Source: CAKUFA01 sp963656345 (GTDB taxonomy: Bacteria > Bacillota > Clostridia > Christensenellales > Aristaeellaceae). From it: a stretch of 8,687 bases of DNA. The stretch covers positions 1 to 8,687 of the forward strand of contig CAVKHY010000098.1 of the NCBI GenBank assembly GCA_963656345.1. The letters are read 5' to 3'. The notes beneath the pieces are model-generated. The model was not told the DNA's origin and did no database searches. It saw only the letters and a program-made list of their open reading frames with translations. Each line of letters starts with the position of its first letter. Position 1 is the stretch's first letter. The translations under genes and the position numbers were made by a program. Below are positions 1-6,133 of the stretch, one piece after another.

Positions 1-40
1 GGCTGCTATACACGCCACTGGCGTGTAGCCGCTCACTTAC
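1..40 (-). repeat. Edge of a third, diverged long-form repeat module
   Basis: This stretch matches 8213-8252 at 35 of 40 positions and ends with the same CGCTCACTTAC boundary, so it is the 5' portion (in minus-strand reading, GTAAGTGAGCGG first) of the 97-bp module found complete at 6428-6524 and 8156-8252. The rest lies outside the window. It contains the hairpin TACACGCCA-c-TGGCGTGTA (9-27). Four of the five differences from the other copies are two paired changes that keep the stem. Beyond position 40 it runs into a CCGAAGG/TTCATC-type box (about 59-74 on the opposite strand), as at the 6428 copy. Confidence 0.8.
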
Positions 41-114
41 CCCTGCACCCCTTCGCGCCCCCTTCGGATGAAGAAATTTTGTTATGTAAATATAAATAGT
101 TTTAACTTGCAATA

Positions 115-152
115 CCCTTGTCCTTTATAGAGGATGCACCCGAAGGGGTCAA
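115..152 (-). promoter_or_regulatory. Promoter-like pair in repeat spacer, pointing left
   Basis: On the minus strand TTGACC (147-152) is followed after 17 nt by TATAAA (124-129), close to the sigma-A consensus. It lies in a 31-nt spacer (115-145) that recurs at 4650-4680 and 8263-8293. No gene lies downstream on the minus strand inside the window, so a target is unknown. The match may be accidental, but it is kept in all three copies of the spacer. Confidence 0.3.
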
Positions 153-177
153 GGGGGCGATCGGAAAGCCCCCTTGA
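131..177 (+). repeat. Short palindromic repeat, loop class GATCGGAAA
   Basis: The stem TCAAGGGGGC (149-158) pairs perfectly with GCCCCCTTGA (168-177) around the 9-nt loop GATCGGAAA, and it is preceded by a CCCGAAGGGG box. Positions 131-174 are identical to 6329-6372 (44 bp), including the flank outside the palindrome, so the unit has been copied as a block. Confidence 0.9.
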
Positions 178-190
178 AAGAAAGGACCCT

Positions 191-232
191 TTCATCCGAA
201 GGGGTCAGGGGGCGATGGTCAAGCCCTCTTGG
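191..232 (+). repeat. Short palindromic repeat, loop class GATGGTCAA
   Basis: A TTCATCCGAAGGGG box (191-204) is followed by AGGGGGC, the loop GATGGTCAA and GCCCTCT (about 207-227). One stem position is a G-T pair. The loop is the reverse complement of TTGACCATC in the repeat at 6134-6160, so this is the second loop class of the same family. A degenerate further box (CATCCGAAGGGG) follows at about 256-267. Confidence 0.75.
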
Positions 233-341
233 AAGCCTAACATAAGAGGACCCCTCCATCCGAAGGGGATGCGAAGGGGTGCACATCCTATCATGGTTTA
301 GATGATTGAAAGAGAAAAGAAAAAATTCCCTTTTTGCCCTC

Positions 342-370
342 TTGCAACCGCAAAAAAACTTTGATACAAT
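342..370 (+). promoter_or_regulatory. Sigma-A-type promoter of the 488-4570 operon
   Basis: TTGCAA (342-347) and TACAAT (365-370) are separated by 17 nt, and a TG dinucleotide sits at 362-363 just ahead of the -10 box. The region upstream is A-rich (about 308-325). Transcription would start near 377, giving a leader of about 110 nt before the first gene. It is the only strong promoter match I see for the five-gene unit. Confidence 0.65.
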
Positions 371-400
371 GGGAACGAAAGAACGGATAGGGTCATGTTG

Positions 401-439
401 ATGGAGAAGCTGAAAGGCCGCAGGGATGCGGCTTTTTGA
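401..439 (+). CDS. Possible 12-codon leader peptide
   Basis: ATG at 401 opens a 12-codon reading frame (MEKLKGRRDAAF) ending at TGA 437-439, with AGGG at 389-392 as a possible SD 8 nt upstream. An in-frame ATG at 395 would add two residues. The frame spans the whole stem of the leader terminator (417-432) and stops just after its T-run, as expected if a translating ribosome controls the hairpin. It is short enough to be chance, and no homology can be claimed. Confidence 0.25.
   Translation: MEKLKGRRDAAF
417..437 (+). terminator. Intrinsic terminator in the operon leader (attenuator candidate)
   Basis: GCCGCA (417-422) pairs with TGCGGC (427-432) around a GGGA loop and is followed directly by five T (433-437). 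It sits about 40 nt downstream of the predicted start site and 50 nt upstream of the first gene, so transcripts from the 342-370 promoter must pass it. A second small hairpin, GTTAG-cacaat-CTAAC (450-465), lies between it and the SD. The arrangement suggests conditional read-through or release of a roughly 60-nt RNA. Confidence 0.6.
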
Positions 440-487
440 AAACAACGTGGTTAGCACAATCTAACTGCTGTCAAAGGAGTGGTGACA

Positions 488-1264
488 ATGGAAAACAAGG
501 AGCTGAGAACGTACCGGCGGGACGCACTGCTGGGGGCGCTGGGGGCTTTGCTGATGCTTGTGGGTGACTTGTGTTTAAGTGTCATTCCTGTAAGCCAAAG
601 CGACAGCGGACTGTTTGCAAGAGAGGCGTATCTGAACGGTTCATGGGAAGCGTGGCGGCTGCCTGTGCTGATTGCCGCAGGATTTTGCGGCATGGCACTG
701 GCGTTTTTCACCATGCGTGTGATGTATCGTCAGATACTGCCGCAATACCGCAAGACTCGGACGGTGGTCCTCGCTGGGGGCGTGATCATCCTTGCCACCG
801 CCGCTGCGCTGCATTTGTTTATCGGCAGCCTTGCCGACTGGACGACGACGCTCTCGCCGCTGCTGGGGCGGGAAGAAACGACGGCCCTGATCCAGGCGCA
901 GTTCGACCGTCTGATGCCCTCCATGTATTTGGCGTATGTGGGGCTGGTACTGCTGTTCCTTACAAGCGGCTTTGCGGTGCTGACGGGAAAGACCGTCCTG
1001 CCCCGGTGGATGTTCTCGCTGCACATGATGGTCTTTCAGCTCATCTTTGTGCTGATTCCCGATATTCGTCAAGCGCTGGGTGCGGAGATTTCTCCATGGG
1101 ACGCTATTTTAAGTCAAGGCTCAACCAATGGGGCTCTATGTATCTGGATGCTTGCCAACGCTGTGTGGGCAGGCAGACAGATACAAAAGGCGAAAGGATG
1201 TCAAAGTCAACATAGCGACAGCATTTCAGAAAAAGGCAAAGTTTCATTCGGAATACCGGGATGA
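488..1264 (+). CDS. Six-helix integral membrane protein of unknown function
   Basis: This is a 258-residue polytopic membrane protein with hydrophobic segments at about 13-35, 58-80, 92-114, 143-166, 173-192 and 213-230, and a hydrophilic tail from about 234. There is no signal peptide beyond the first helix. A conserved-looking stretch, SGLFAREAYLNGSWEAWRLP (40-59), precedes helix 2. It resembles small uncharacterised clostridial membrane proteins (possibly DUF6796, from memory and unconfirmed), and no catalytic motif is visible. I chose ATG 488 over the GTG codons at 479 and 482 because AAAGGAG at 473-479 lies 8 nt upstream of it and overlaps the GTGs. It is the first gene of the operon, and its TGA overlaps an ATG (1261) that is probably not the real start of the next gene. 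A transporter or sensor role would be a guess. Confidence 0.8.
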   Translation: MENKELRTYRRDALLGALGALLMLVGDLCLSVIPVSQSDSGLFAREAYLNGSWEAWRLPVLIAAGFCGMALAFFTMRVMYRQILPQYRKTRTVVLAGGVIILATAAALHLFIGSLADWTTTLSPLLGREETTALIQAQFDRLMPSMYLAYVGLVLLFLTSGFAVLTGKTVLPRWMFSLHMMVFQLIFVLIPDIRQALGAEISPWDAILSQGSTNGALCIWMLANAVWAGRQIQKAKGCQSQHSDSISEKGKVSFGIPG

Positions 1265-1290
1265 GGCCGGATACAGGAGGAAGAAGTGAC

Positions 1291-2082
1291 ATGAAACCTG
1301 ACTACAAAAACTGGATCCCAAAGGTATTGCTGATTTCACTCATCACCGGAACGGCGCTGTCCCTTGCGCTGCTGCTGGTTTTCGGTGTGTTCGGCGTCGG
1401 CGTGAGCGGAGGGGTGCGCACCGCACTGGGCGTACTGTTCGCCATCGCTTTTGTCATGTGCGCAAAATATACCGAGTGGTGCGTGTACGCCTACAGGAGC
1501 TTTTCCTATGACGGCAAACGCAAGCTCTCCAAGCAGATCATCGATGGTACGGCGGCGTATATCACATTGCCGGAAGGCGGCATAGGTCTGGATGTGGGCT
1601 GCGGCAGCGGTGCGCTGACCATTGCCTGCGCCAAGCGCAATCCCCGGGGGAAAATGCTCGGCATTGACCATTGGGGATTGGAGTACGCCGCCTTCAGCCA
1701 GAAGCTGTGCGAGAAAAACGCCGCAGCCGAGGGCGTAACAAACGCCTCGTTCCGGCATGGCGACGCCGTGAAGCTGGACTTCCCCGACGAGAGCTTTGAC
1801 GCCGTGACCAGCAACTATGTTTATCACAACATCTCCGGCAAAAACAAGCAGGAGCTGCTGCTGGAAACGTTGCGCGTGCTGAAAAAGGGCGGCTGCTTTG
1901 CCATTCACGATTTGATGACGCCCCGTCGCTACGGCGATATGCAGGCGTTTTTAAGCAGGCTCAAGTCCATGGGCTATGAGCAGGTGGAGCTGATCGACAC
2001 CACCGACGGTCCATTCATGTCAAAAAAAGAAGCCGCCCACATCATGCTGCAAGGCTCGACACTGCTTGTTGGCAGAAAATGA
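1291..2082 (+). CDS. Membrane-anchored class I SAM-dependent methyltransferase
   Basis: This 263-residue protein has two N-terminal hydrophobic segments (about 11-36 and 43-60) followed by a cytosolic Rossmann-type methyltransferase domain. Motif I is LDVGCGSG (100-107), the acidic residue of motif II is D126 in GIDHW, and the GDAVKLDFPDESFDAV stretch (157-172) corresponds to the region that contacts adenine and closes the active site. LRVLKKGG (194-201) is the usual post-core strand/turn. The fold predicts methyl transfer from S-adenosylmethionine. The substrate is unknown, and the anchor suggests a lipid, quinone-like or membrane-delivered small molecule. ATG 1291 is preferred over ATG 1261 because AGGAGG (1275-1280) lies 10 nt upstream. 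The gene sits 26 nt after the first membrane protein and 12 nt before another, so the three probably act together. Confidence 0.88.
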   Translation: MKPDYKNWIPKVLLISLITGTALSLALLLVFGVFGVGVSGGVRTALGVLFAIAFVMCAKYTEWCVYAYRSFSYDGKRKLSKQIIDGTAAYITLPEGGIGLDVGCGSGALTIACAKRNPRGKMLGIDHWGLEYAAFSQKLCEKNAAAEGVTNASFRHGDAVKLDFPDESFDAVTSNYVYHNISGKNKQELLLETLRVLKKGGCFAIHDLMTPRRYGDMQAFLSRLKSMGYEQVELIDTTDGPFMSKKEAAHIMLQGSTLLVGRK

Positions 2083-2094
2083 GGTGCAAGCACC

Positions 2095-2580
2095 ATGAAA
2101 TGGCTCATCATCCCCGCCGTCTGGCTTCTGTACTGGGGCATCTGCTTTCTGTGCACGGGAACGGACAAGAAAAACCTGGCCGGTCTGCGCTCGTACCCCG
2201 ATGCGGTGCAGTCCATCGTCCGCGAAAGGCTCGACGCTGCGCCGAAGGAGAAGACCATCCCCGCCATCTTGCTGAGCAATCTGATTCTGTTCACCGTGGT
2301 ATTTTCCGCACTGGGGCTGGCGCTTAAGAGCGTTCTCGCCTTTGACGGCTATCTCTCTGTGCTCTGTTATTTTCTCATCCTCGGCGAAGGACTGGGGCTG
2401 TTCGATCTTATGGTCATCGACCTGCTGTGGTGTCGCAATACAAAACGCATCCGCTTTTCCTTCCTGCCGGATAAGGCGATCTACCAAAACCCGGCAAAGC
2501 ACATTGGCTCCTTTGTGCGGGGCATTCCGCTGTTTGCCGTCATTGCCGCCTTGAGCGCAGGAATCGTTACCATGCTTTAA
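2095..2580 (+). CDS. Small integral membrane protein, function unknown
   Basis: This is a 161-residue hydrophobic protein with segments at about 3-20, 55-75, 83-112 (one long helix or two) and 142-160, and a polar loop at 21-54 rich in charged residues. I do not recognise the family and see no catalytic or transport signature. ATG 2095 follows GAGGTG (2081-2086) by 8 nt and lies 12 nt after the methyltransferase stop, so the two are surely co-transcribed. It may hold the methyltransferase at the membrane or handle its product, but that rests only on position. Its stop codon TAA leads straight into the AAGGAG of the next gene. Confidence 0.75.
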   Translation: MKWLIIPAVWLLYWGICFLCTGTDKKNLAGLRSYPDAVQSIVRERLDAAPKEKTIPAILLSNLILFTVVFSALGLALKSVLAFDGYLSVLCYFLILGEGLGLFDLMVIDLLWCRNTKRIRFSFLPDKAIYQNPAKHIGSFVRGIPLFAVIAALSAGIVTML

Positions 2581-2594
2581 GGAGAGCTCAGACA

Positions 2595-3296
2595 ATGGAT
2601 CGATACTTGGTGGAAACGCCGATGCTGGATTTTTCGGCTCCGGCGATACAAGCGCTGATCCAGCGGCGTGGCTGGCGTTCGCTGGGGGAATTTGAGCGTA
2701 TTCAGGCCATCTACAATTTCGTCCGGGACGAGATCCTCTTCGGGTACAACACGGACGACAGCATCCCTGCCTCCCGGGTGCTTGCGGAGGGCTACGGCCA
2801 GTGCAACACCAAGGGCACCCTGTTCATGGCGCTGCTGCGGGGCTGCGGCATCCCCTGCCGCATTCACGGCTTCAACATTGACAAGCGGTTGCAAAAGGGC
2901 GCCATGACCGGCATGGTGTACGCCGGCGCCCCGAAGGAGATCTTCCACAGCTGGGTGGAAGTGGCGCTGGACAAGGTGTGGTACAATTTAGAGGCCTTCA
3001 TCCTGGACAAAGCCTATCTGGAAAGCCTGCAGGCGGCTTTCCCTGAGTGTCAGGGGGCTTTCTGCGGCTATGGGGCGGCGGTGAAGGATTTCCGTCATCC
3101 AGTGATTGACTTTCAGCGCAATGACACGTATATTCAAAGTGAGGGCATTGTCCGGGATTTCGGCGTGTACGACGACCCGGACACCCTGCTGAAGGAGCAT
3201 CATCAGCCCATGTCCCCGGCGAAGGCCTTCCTGTACAGGCACCTGGGGCGGCATTTGATGAACCGGAATGTGAAAAAACTAAGGGAGAGTAAATGA
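2595..3296 (+). CDS. Transglutaminase-like (papain-fold) protein
   Basis: This 233-residue protein without a signal peptide or membrane segment has the transglutaminase-core layout. The nucleophile is C70 in EGYGQCNTKG, with the helix that follows it, and the histidine is H118 in FHSWVEV. The third residue position falls in VWYNLEAF (128-135), where E133 or N131 stands in place of the usual Asp. Bacterial members are mostly cysteine proteases or transferases. With this truncated core and no export signal, the activity here could be cytosolic proteolysis or amide chemistry on an unknown substrate. The C-terminal part (about 150-233) has no motif I recognise. The start follows AAGGAG (2579-2584) by 10 nt. 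The gene overlaps the next one by four bases (ATGA), which suggests translational coupling with the M16 peptidase. Confidence 0.85.
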   Translation: MDRYLVETPMLDFSAPAIQALIQRRGWRSLGEFERIQAIYNFVRDEILFGYNTDDSIPASRVLAEGYGQCNTKGTLFMALLRGCGIPCRIHGFNIDKRLQKGAMTGMVYAGAPKEIFHSWVEVALDKVWYNLEAFILDKAYLESLQAAFPECQGAFCGYGAAVKDFRHPVIDFQRNDTYIQSEGIVRDFGVYDDPDTLLKEHHQPMSPAKAFLYRHLGRHLMNRNVKKLRESK

Positions 3297-4570
3297 GTCT
3301 CATGCAAACCAATCAGCAAAGCCTGAAGGATCTGTGGGTGCTGCCCAACGGTCTGCGCATTGTGGGGGATCGGCTGCCCTACCTCCGCTCCGTCTCCATC
3401 GGGGTATGGCTCCGGGTGGGCTCCATGATGGAAACCCCGGAGGAAAACGGCCTTTCCCACTTTTTAGAGCACATGGTGTTCAAGGGCACCACCCACCGCA
3501 CCGCCCGGCAGATCGCCGAGGAAATGGACGCGGTGGGCGGTCAGCTGAACGCCTTTACGGGCAAGGACTGCACCTGCCTGTACGCCAAGGTCATTGACGA
3601 GGATCTTCCCCTGGCGGTGGACGTGCTGGCCGACCTGACCATCCACGCCACCCTGGACGCAGGGGAGTTTGCCAAGGAGCGGGGGGTCATCCTGGAGGAA
3701 ATCGGCATGGATGAGGATTCCCCGGAGGATCTGGTGCACGACCTGCTCAGCAAGGCCATGTTTGGGGAACAGTCCCTGGGCATGCCCATTCTGGGCACCA
3801 CGGAGCTGATCTCCGCCTACAGCCGGGAGGATCTCTTCCGCTACCGGGGCAAGCACTACCGGCCTCAGGACACGGTGGTATCCCTGTGCGGCAACTATGA
3901 TCCCTCTCAGGTGCAGGCCCTCATGGAGCAATTCTTCGGGGACTGGCAGAACCCGGGGGATCCGGCGGAGATTCCCTGCGAAAAACTGCGTCAGGGGCAG
4001 ATTCAGGTGAAGAACAAGGACACGGAGCAGCTGCACCTGTGCCTGGGCTTCCCAGGCATTGCCTTCGGCGCCCAGGAGCGGTACGCCCAGGCGGTGCTGA
4101 GCACGGTGCTGGGGGGCAGCATGTCCTCCCGGCTGTTTCAGAAGATCCGGGAGGAGATGGGCATGGCCTACTCCATTTATTCCTTCCCCAACAGCTATGT
4201 GGGCTGCGGCACCTTCGGCATCTACGCCGGGGTCTCTCCTCAAAATGGGGAACAGGTGCTGGAGGAGATCCGCCGGGAGCTGAAGAAGCTGACGGAGGAG
4301 GGCATGACGGAAAAGGAATTCCACGACGCCAAGACCCAGCTGCGGGGAGGCTATCTTCTGGGGCTGGAAAGCCCCGGCGGCAGGATGCAGGCCATGGGGC
4401 GGAGCCTGCTGCACCTAAACCGCACCTTCACCCCGGAGGAGACCATTGCGGAAATGGAATCCCTGACCTACGGCGAGGTCATGGACTGCGCCCGAAAGAG
4501 CCTCAGCGTGACCCCCTGCCTGTCCGCAGCAGGGAATGGGGCGGAAGATTACAGCACGATTGTGCTATGA
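3293..4570 (+). CDS. M16 family zinc metallopeptidase (MPP/PqqL-like)
   Basis: This 425-residue protein is the usual length for single-chain bacterial relatives of mitochondrial processing peptidase. The inverted zinc motif HFLEH gives H56, E59 and H60. The third ligand is E136 in VILEEIG, 76 residues after H60 as the family requires. The C-terminal half carries GGSMSSRLFQKIREEMGMAY (about 274-293), the Arg/Tyr substrate-contact region, so both M16 halves are present and the enzyme should be active. No signal peptide is visible, so it is probably a cytosolic peptidase of oligopeptides or misfolded segments. The start ATG overlaps the upstream stop and has AGGGAGAG at 3282-3289; ATG 3302 is an alternative. 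It is the last gene of the operon, and a weak hairpin follows it at 4580-4598. Confidence 0.93.
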   Translation: MSLMQTNQQSLKDLWVLPNGLRIVGDRLPYLRSVSIGVWLRVGSMMETPEENGLSHFLEHMVFKGTTHRTARQIAEEMDAVGGQLNAFTGKDCTCLYAKVIDEDLPLAVDVLADLTIHATLDAGEFAKERGVILEEIGMDEDSPEDLVHDLLSKAMFGEQSLGMPILGTTELISAYSREDLFRYRGKHYRPQDTVVSLCGNYDPSQVQALMEQFFGDWQNPGDPAEIPCEKLRQGQIQVKNKDTEQLHLCLGFPGIAFGAQERYAQAVLSTVLGGSMSSRLFQKIREEMGMAYSIYSFPNSYVGCGTFGIYAGVSPQNGEQVLEEIRRELKKLTEEGMTEKEFHDAKTQLRGGYLLGLESPGGRMQAMGRSLLHLNRTFTPEETIAEMESLTYGEVMDCARKSLSVTPCLSAAGNGAEDYSTIVL

Positions 4571-4579
4571 TGAAAATGT

Positions 4580-4604
4580 AGCAGGCAGCGTACCTGCTTC
4601 TTGC
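4580..4604 (+). terminator. Weak hairpin after the M16 gene, possible terminator
   Basis: AGCAGG (4580-4585) pairs with CCTGCT (4593-4598) around a 7-nt loop and is followed by a T/C-rich stretch (TCTTGC) rather than a clean T-run. It lies 10 nt after the stop codon of the peptidase gene. The palindromic repeat at 4617-4647 follows and may add to termination. Confidence 0.35.
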
Positions 4605-4616
4605 TCTAAGACTTAC

Positions 4617-4656
4617 TTCCAAGGGGCTTGACCGTCGCCCCTTGGAACCCTTCGGG
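4617..4656 (-). repeat. Short palindromic repeat, loop class TTGACCGTC
   Basis: TTCCAAGGGGC (4617-4627) pairs perfectly over 11 bp with GCCCCTTGGAA (4637-4647) around the loop TTGACCGTC, followed by the CCCTTCGGG box (4648-4656). This is the second loop class; read on the minus strand the loop is GACGGTCAA. Compared with the CCAGAGGGC copies, stem positions 4 and 5 differ on both arms so that pairing is kept. Confidence 0.9.
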
Positions 4657-4680
4657 TGCATCCCTTATAAAGGTTGTGGG
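4642..4680 (+). promoter_or_regulatory. Promoter-like pair in repeat spacer
   Basis: TTGGAA (4642-4647, the last bases of the palindrome) and TATAAA (4666-4671) are 18 nt apart, inside the conserved 31-nt spacer 4650-4680. It points toward ruvX, whose start is about 270 nt downstream, and it could be one source of ruvX transcription. The palindrome at 4743-4771 lies in between. A hairpin GAAAGTAA-atatta-TTACTTTC follows at 4685-4706. Confidence 0.3.
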
Positions 4681-4721
4681 TATTGAAAGTAAATATTATT
4701 ACTTTCATAACAAAACATCTT

Positions 4722-4771
4722 CATCCGAAGGGGGCGAAGGAGTCCAGAGGGCGACCGCAAAGCCCTCTGGA
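4722..4771 (+). repeat. Short palindromic repeat, loop class GACCGCAAA
   Basis: TCCAGAGGGC (4743-4752) pairs with GCCCTCTGGA (4762-4771) around GACCGCAAA, preceded by TTCATCCGAAGG and CGAAGGAG boxes. The same unit recurs at 6269-6297 and, with a GACCGGAAA loop, at 8355-8383. The 14-nt motif ATGCAGGTAATCCA follows at 4790-4803 and recurs at 8480-8493. Confidence 0.9.
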
Positions 4772-4831
4772 ATAATTGGCATCAAAATAATGCAGGTAAT
4801 CCATACCCTTGCAACACTTGTTTTATGAAAC

Positions 4832-4870
4832 TTCCAAGGGGCTTTCCGGTCGCCCCTTGGAACCCTTCGG
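4832..4870 (-). repeat. Short palindromic repeat, loop class TTTCCGGTC
   Basis: TTCCAAGGGGC (4832-4842) pairs over 11 bp with GCCCCTTGGAA (4852-4862), followed by CCCTTCGG. It ends about 75 nt upstream of the ruvX start. The rest of the gap (4871-4943) is T-rich, with a TAAAAT at 4919-4924 but no good -35 partner, so I do not call a promoter there. Confidence 0.9.
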
Positions 4871-4943
4871 ACATCCAACTACTAGAGTTTCCTGCTTCTT
4901 TCCCTTGAGCGATTGTATTAAAATTTCTTTTGAAGGAGTTTCC

Positions 4944-5720
4944 ATGAACGAACGAATCCTATGCCTGGACATCGGCGATGTCCGCATCGGCGTCGCCGTC
5001 AGCGACGCCCTGCGCATGATCGCTACCCCGGTGGAAGTGATCCGCCGGGTCGGCTTCACCCCGGACGTCAAGCGGGTGCAGGAACTGTGCCGGCAGTACG
5101 ACACCACCCTGGTGCTCAGCGGTCTGCCCCTGAACATGGACGGGACGGAAGGTTTTCAGGCGCAAAAAGTAAAGCTTTTTTGTCAACAGCTTGAAAAAGC
5201 CGGGCTGACGGTGTATTATCAGGATGAGCGGCTCACCACCGTGACCGCCGAAAATGCCCTGCTGGAGGACAACATGCACCGCGCTGAGCGGAAGCAGCAT
5301 GTGGACAAGGTAGCGGCGGCCGTGATTCTTCAGCAGTGGCTGGACACGGCGGCTCACCATCCTCCGCAGGATGAAAGTGAGGAATACAGCATGGCTGACC
5401 ATGAACATAAGAACTACGACGCTGAAGAGGAAGCGGACAACTTCGTGGAACTGGTGGATGAAAACGGGGAAACCGTCCGCTTCGAACACCTGGCTACCCT
5501 GGACTATGAGGACGAGTGCTACATTGTGCTCATGCTCCCCGAGGAAGAGCTGGAGGAGGATGAGGAAGAAGGCGGCGTGGTGATCATGAAGGTGCTCAAG
5601 GACGACGAGGGCAATGATTACTACGAGTACGTGGATGACGAAAATGTGGCCAACGCCGTGTTCGCCCGCTTTGAGGAACTGATGGAAGAGGACGAAGACG
5701 AAGACGAGGACGAAGATTGA
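4944..5720 (+). CDS. ruvX: Holliday junction resolvase RuvX (YqgF) fused to a DUF1292 domain
   Basis: This is a 258-residue open frame. Residues 1-135 are a complete RuvX/YqgF RNase H-fold nuclease: LDIGDVRIGVAVSD (8-21) with catalytic D9, GLPLNMDGTEG (60-70), DERLTT (94-99) and the KQHVDKVAAAVILQQWLD end (118-134). Family members resolve Holliday junctions and have been linked to 16S rRNA processing. After a short polar linker, residues 150-258 form a DUF1292 (YrzB-like) domain ending in an Asp/Glu run. Elsewhere these are normally two adjacent genes. Here no stop separates them, yet M150 (5391) has its own SD, GTGAGGA (5377-5383), 7 nt upstream, so separate synthesis of the second domain is also possible. 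The start at 4944 follows AAGGAG (4933-4938). Longer upstream extensions read only through repeat DNA. Confidence 0.9.
   Translation: MNERILCLDIGDVRIGVAVSDALRMIATPVEVIRRVGFTPDVKRVQELCRQYDTTLVLSGLPLNMDGTEGFQAQKVKLFCQQLEKAGLTVYYQDERLTTVTAENALLEDNMHRAERKQHVDKVAAAVILQQWLDTAAHHPPQDESEEYSMADHEHKNYDAEEEADNFVELVDENGETVRFEHLATLDYEDECYIVLMLPEEELEEDEEEGGVVIMKVLKDDEGNDYYEYVDDENVANAVFARFEELMEEDEDEDEDED
5377..5393 (+). promoter_or_regulatory. Internal ribosome binding site and start for the DUF1292 part
   Basis: GTGAGGA (5377-5383) lies 7 nt before an in-frame ATG (5391-5393) where the DUF1292 homology begins. Two TGA triplets (5372-5374 and 5378-5380) lie in another frame just upstream. This fits an ancestral two-gene junction that a small indel or stop loss opened into one frame, or a site still used for internal initiation. 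Confidence 0.5.
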
Positions 5721-6127
5721 TGGATACGCCTGAACTGAATGACGCCGTGGTGGAGCTTACCTCCCCGGACGGCAAAGTGTACCGCTTCCACTACGGCGCC
5801 ACCATTCCCTATGCAGGGCAGGACTATGTGGTGCTGATTGAAATGGAGAAGGACGCCAACGGGGAGGAGCAGATCCTCATTACCCGGGTGGAAGAGGAAA
5901 ACGGCGAGCTTTCCTTTGTGGTAGCAGAAGAAGAGGATGTGGTGGAGCAGGTGTTCACCAAGTTCTGCGCCATGAATGTGCAGTCTGCCGTGGCAGATCT
6001 GCCGGAGGATGCATGCGGATGCGGTTGTCATCATCATGAGGAAGAGGATGCATGCGGATGCGGGCATCATCATCATCATCATCATCATGAAGACGACTGC
6101 GGATGCGGTTGCCATCATCACGAGTAA
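5720..6127 (+). CDS. DUF1292 protein with Cys/His-rich metal-binding-type tail
   Basis: This is a 135-residue protein. Residues 8-85 are a DUF1292 domain paralogous to the one fused to RuvX just upstream: VELTSPDGKVYRFHY matches VELVDENGETVRFEH, and both end in an acidic VxxVF segment. Residues 98-135 form a tail of three repeats, CGCGC-HHH, CGCG-H8 and CGCGC-HHH, spaced by acidic residues, with 8 Cys and 14 His in 38 residues. Such a tail should bind Zn, Ni, Cu or Co ions, as the His/Cys tail of SlyD does; whether it stores, delivers or senses metal is unknown. ATG 5720 overlaps the previous TGA by one base (TGATG) with GAGGA at 5706-5710, so translation is coupled to the upstream gene. The DNA holds a (CAT)8 run at 6065-6088 that may vary in length. 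A palindromic repeat begins 6 nt after the stop. Confidence 0.88.
   Translation: MDTPELNDAVVELTSPDGKVYRFHYGATIPYAGQDYVVLIEMEKDANGEEQILITRVEEENGELSFVVAEEEDVVEQVFTKFCAMNVQSAVADLPEDACGCGCHHHEEEDACGCGHHHHHHHHEDDCGCGCHHHE
6005..6124 (+). repeat. In-gene tandem repeats coding the Cys/His tail, with (CAT)8
   Basis: GGATGCATGCGGATGCGG occurs at about 6007-6024 and again, nearly the same, at about 6046-6063, and a third, partial unit begins at 6098 (TGCGGATGCGG). The CAT trinucleotide is repeated eight times at 6065-6088. All changes in repeat number by units of three would keep the frame, so the tail length could vary between strains. Confidence 0.8.
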
Positions 6128-6133
6128 ATGATC

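Noticed and set aside
571..1215. 214-codon frame inside the first membrane protein gene
   Set aside because: It has no SD and a Cys/Arg-rich composition, and it overlaps a hydrophobic protein with good initiation signals.
3464..4414. Long minus-strand frame opposite the M16 gene (316 codons)
   Set aside because: It is antisense to a clear peptidase gene in G+C-rich DNA, and its composition is typical of a shadow frame.
4628..4828. Open frame over the repeats between the M16 gene and ruvX (66 codons)
   Set aside because: It is made of repeat sequence translated in one frame, with no SD and no protein-like composition beyond peptide echoes of the palindromes.
4896..4924. Promoter just upstream of ruvX with TAAAAT at 4919-4924
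   Set aside because: The hexamer 17 nt upstream is TTCTTT, a poor -35, and a start there would leave almost no leader before the SD.
4809..4943. Longer N-terminus for ruvX
   Set aside because: The extra 45 residues translate a palindromic repeat; the SD at 4933-4938 and the RuvX motif MNERILCLDIG both place the start at 4944.
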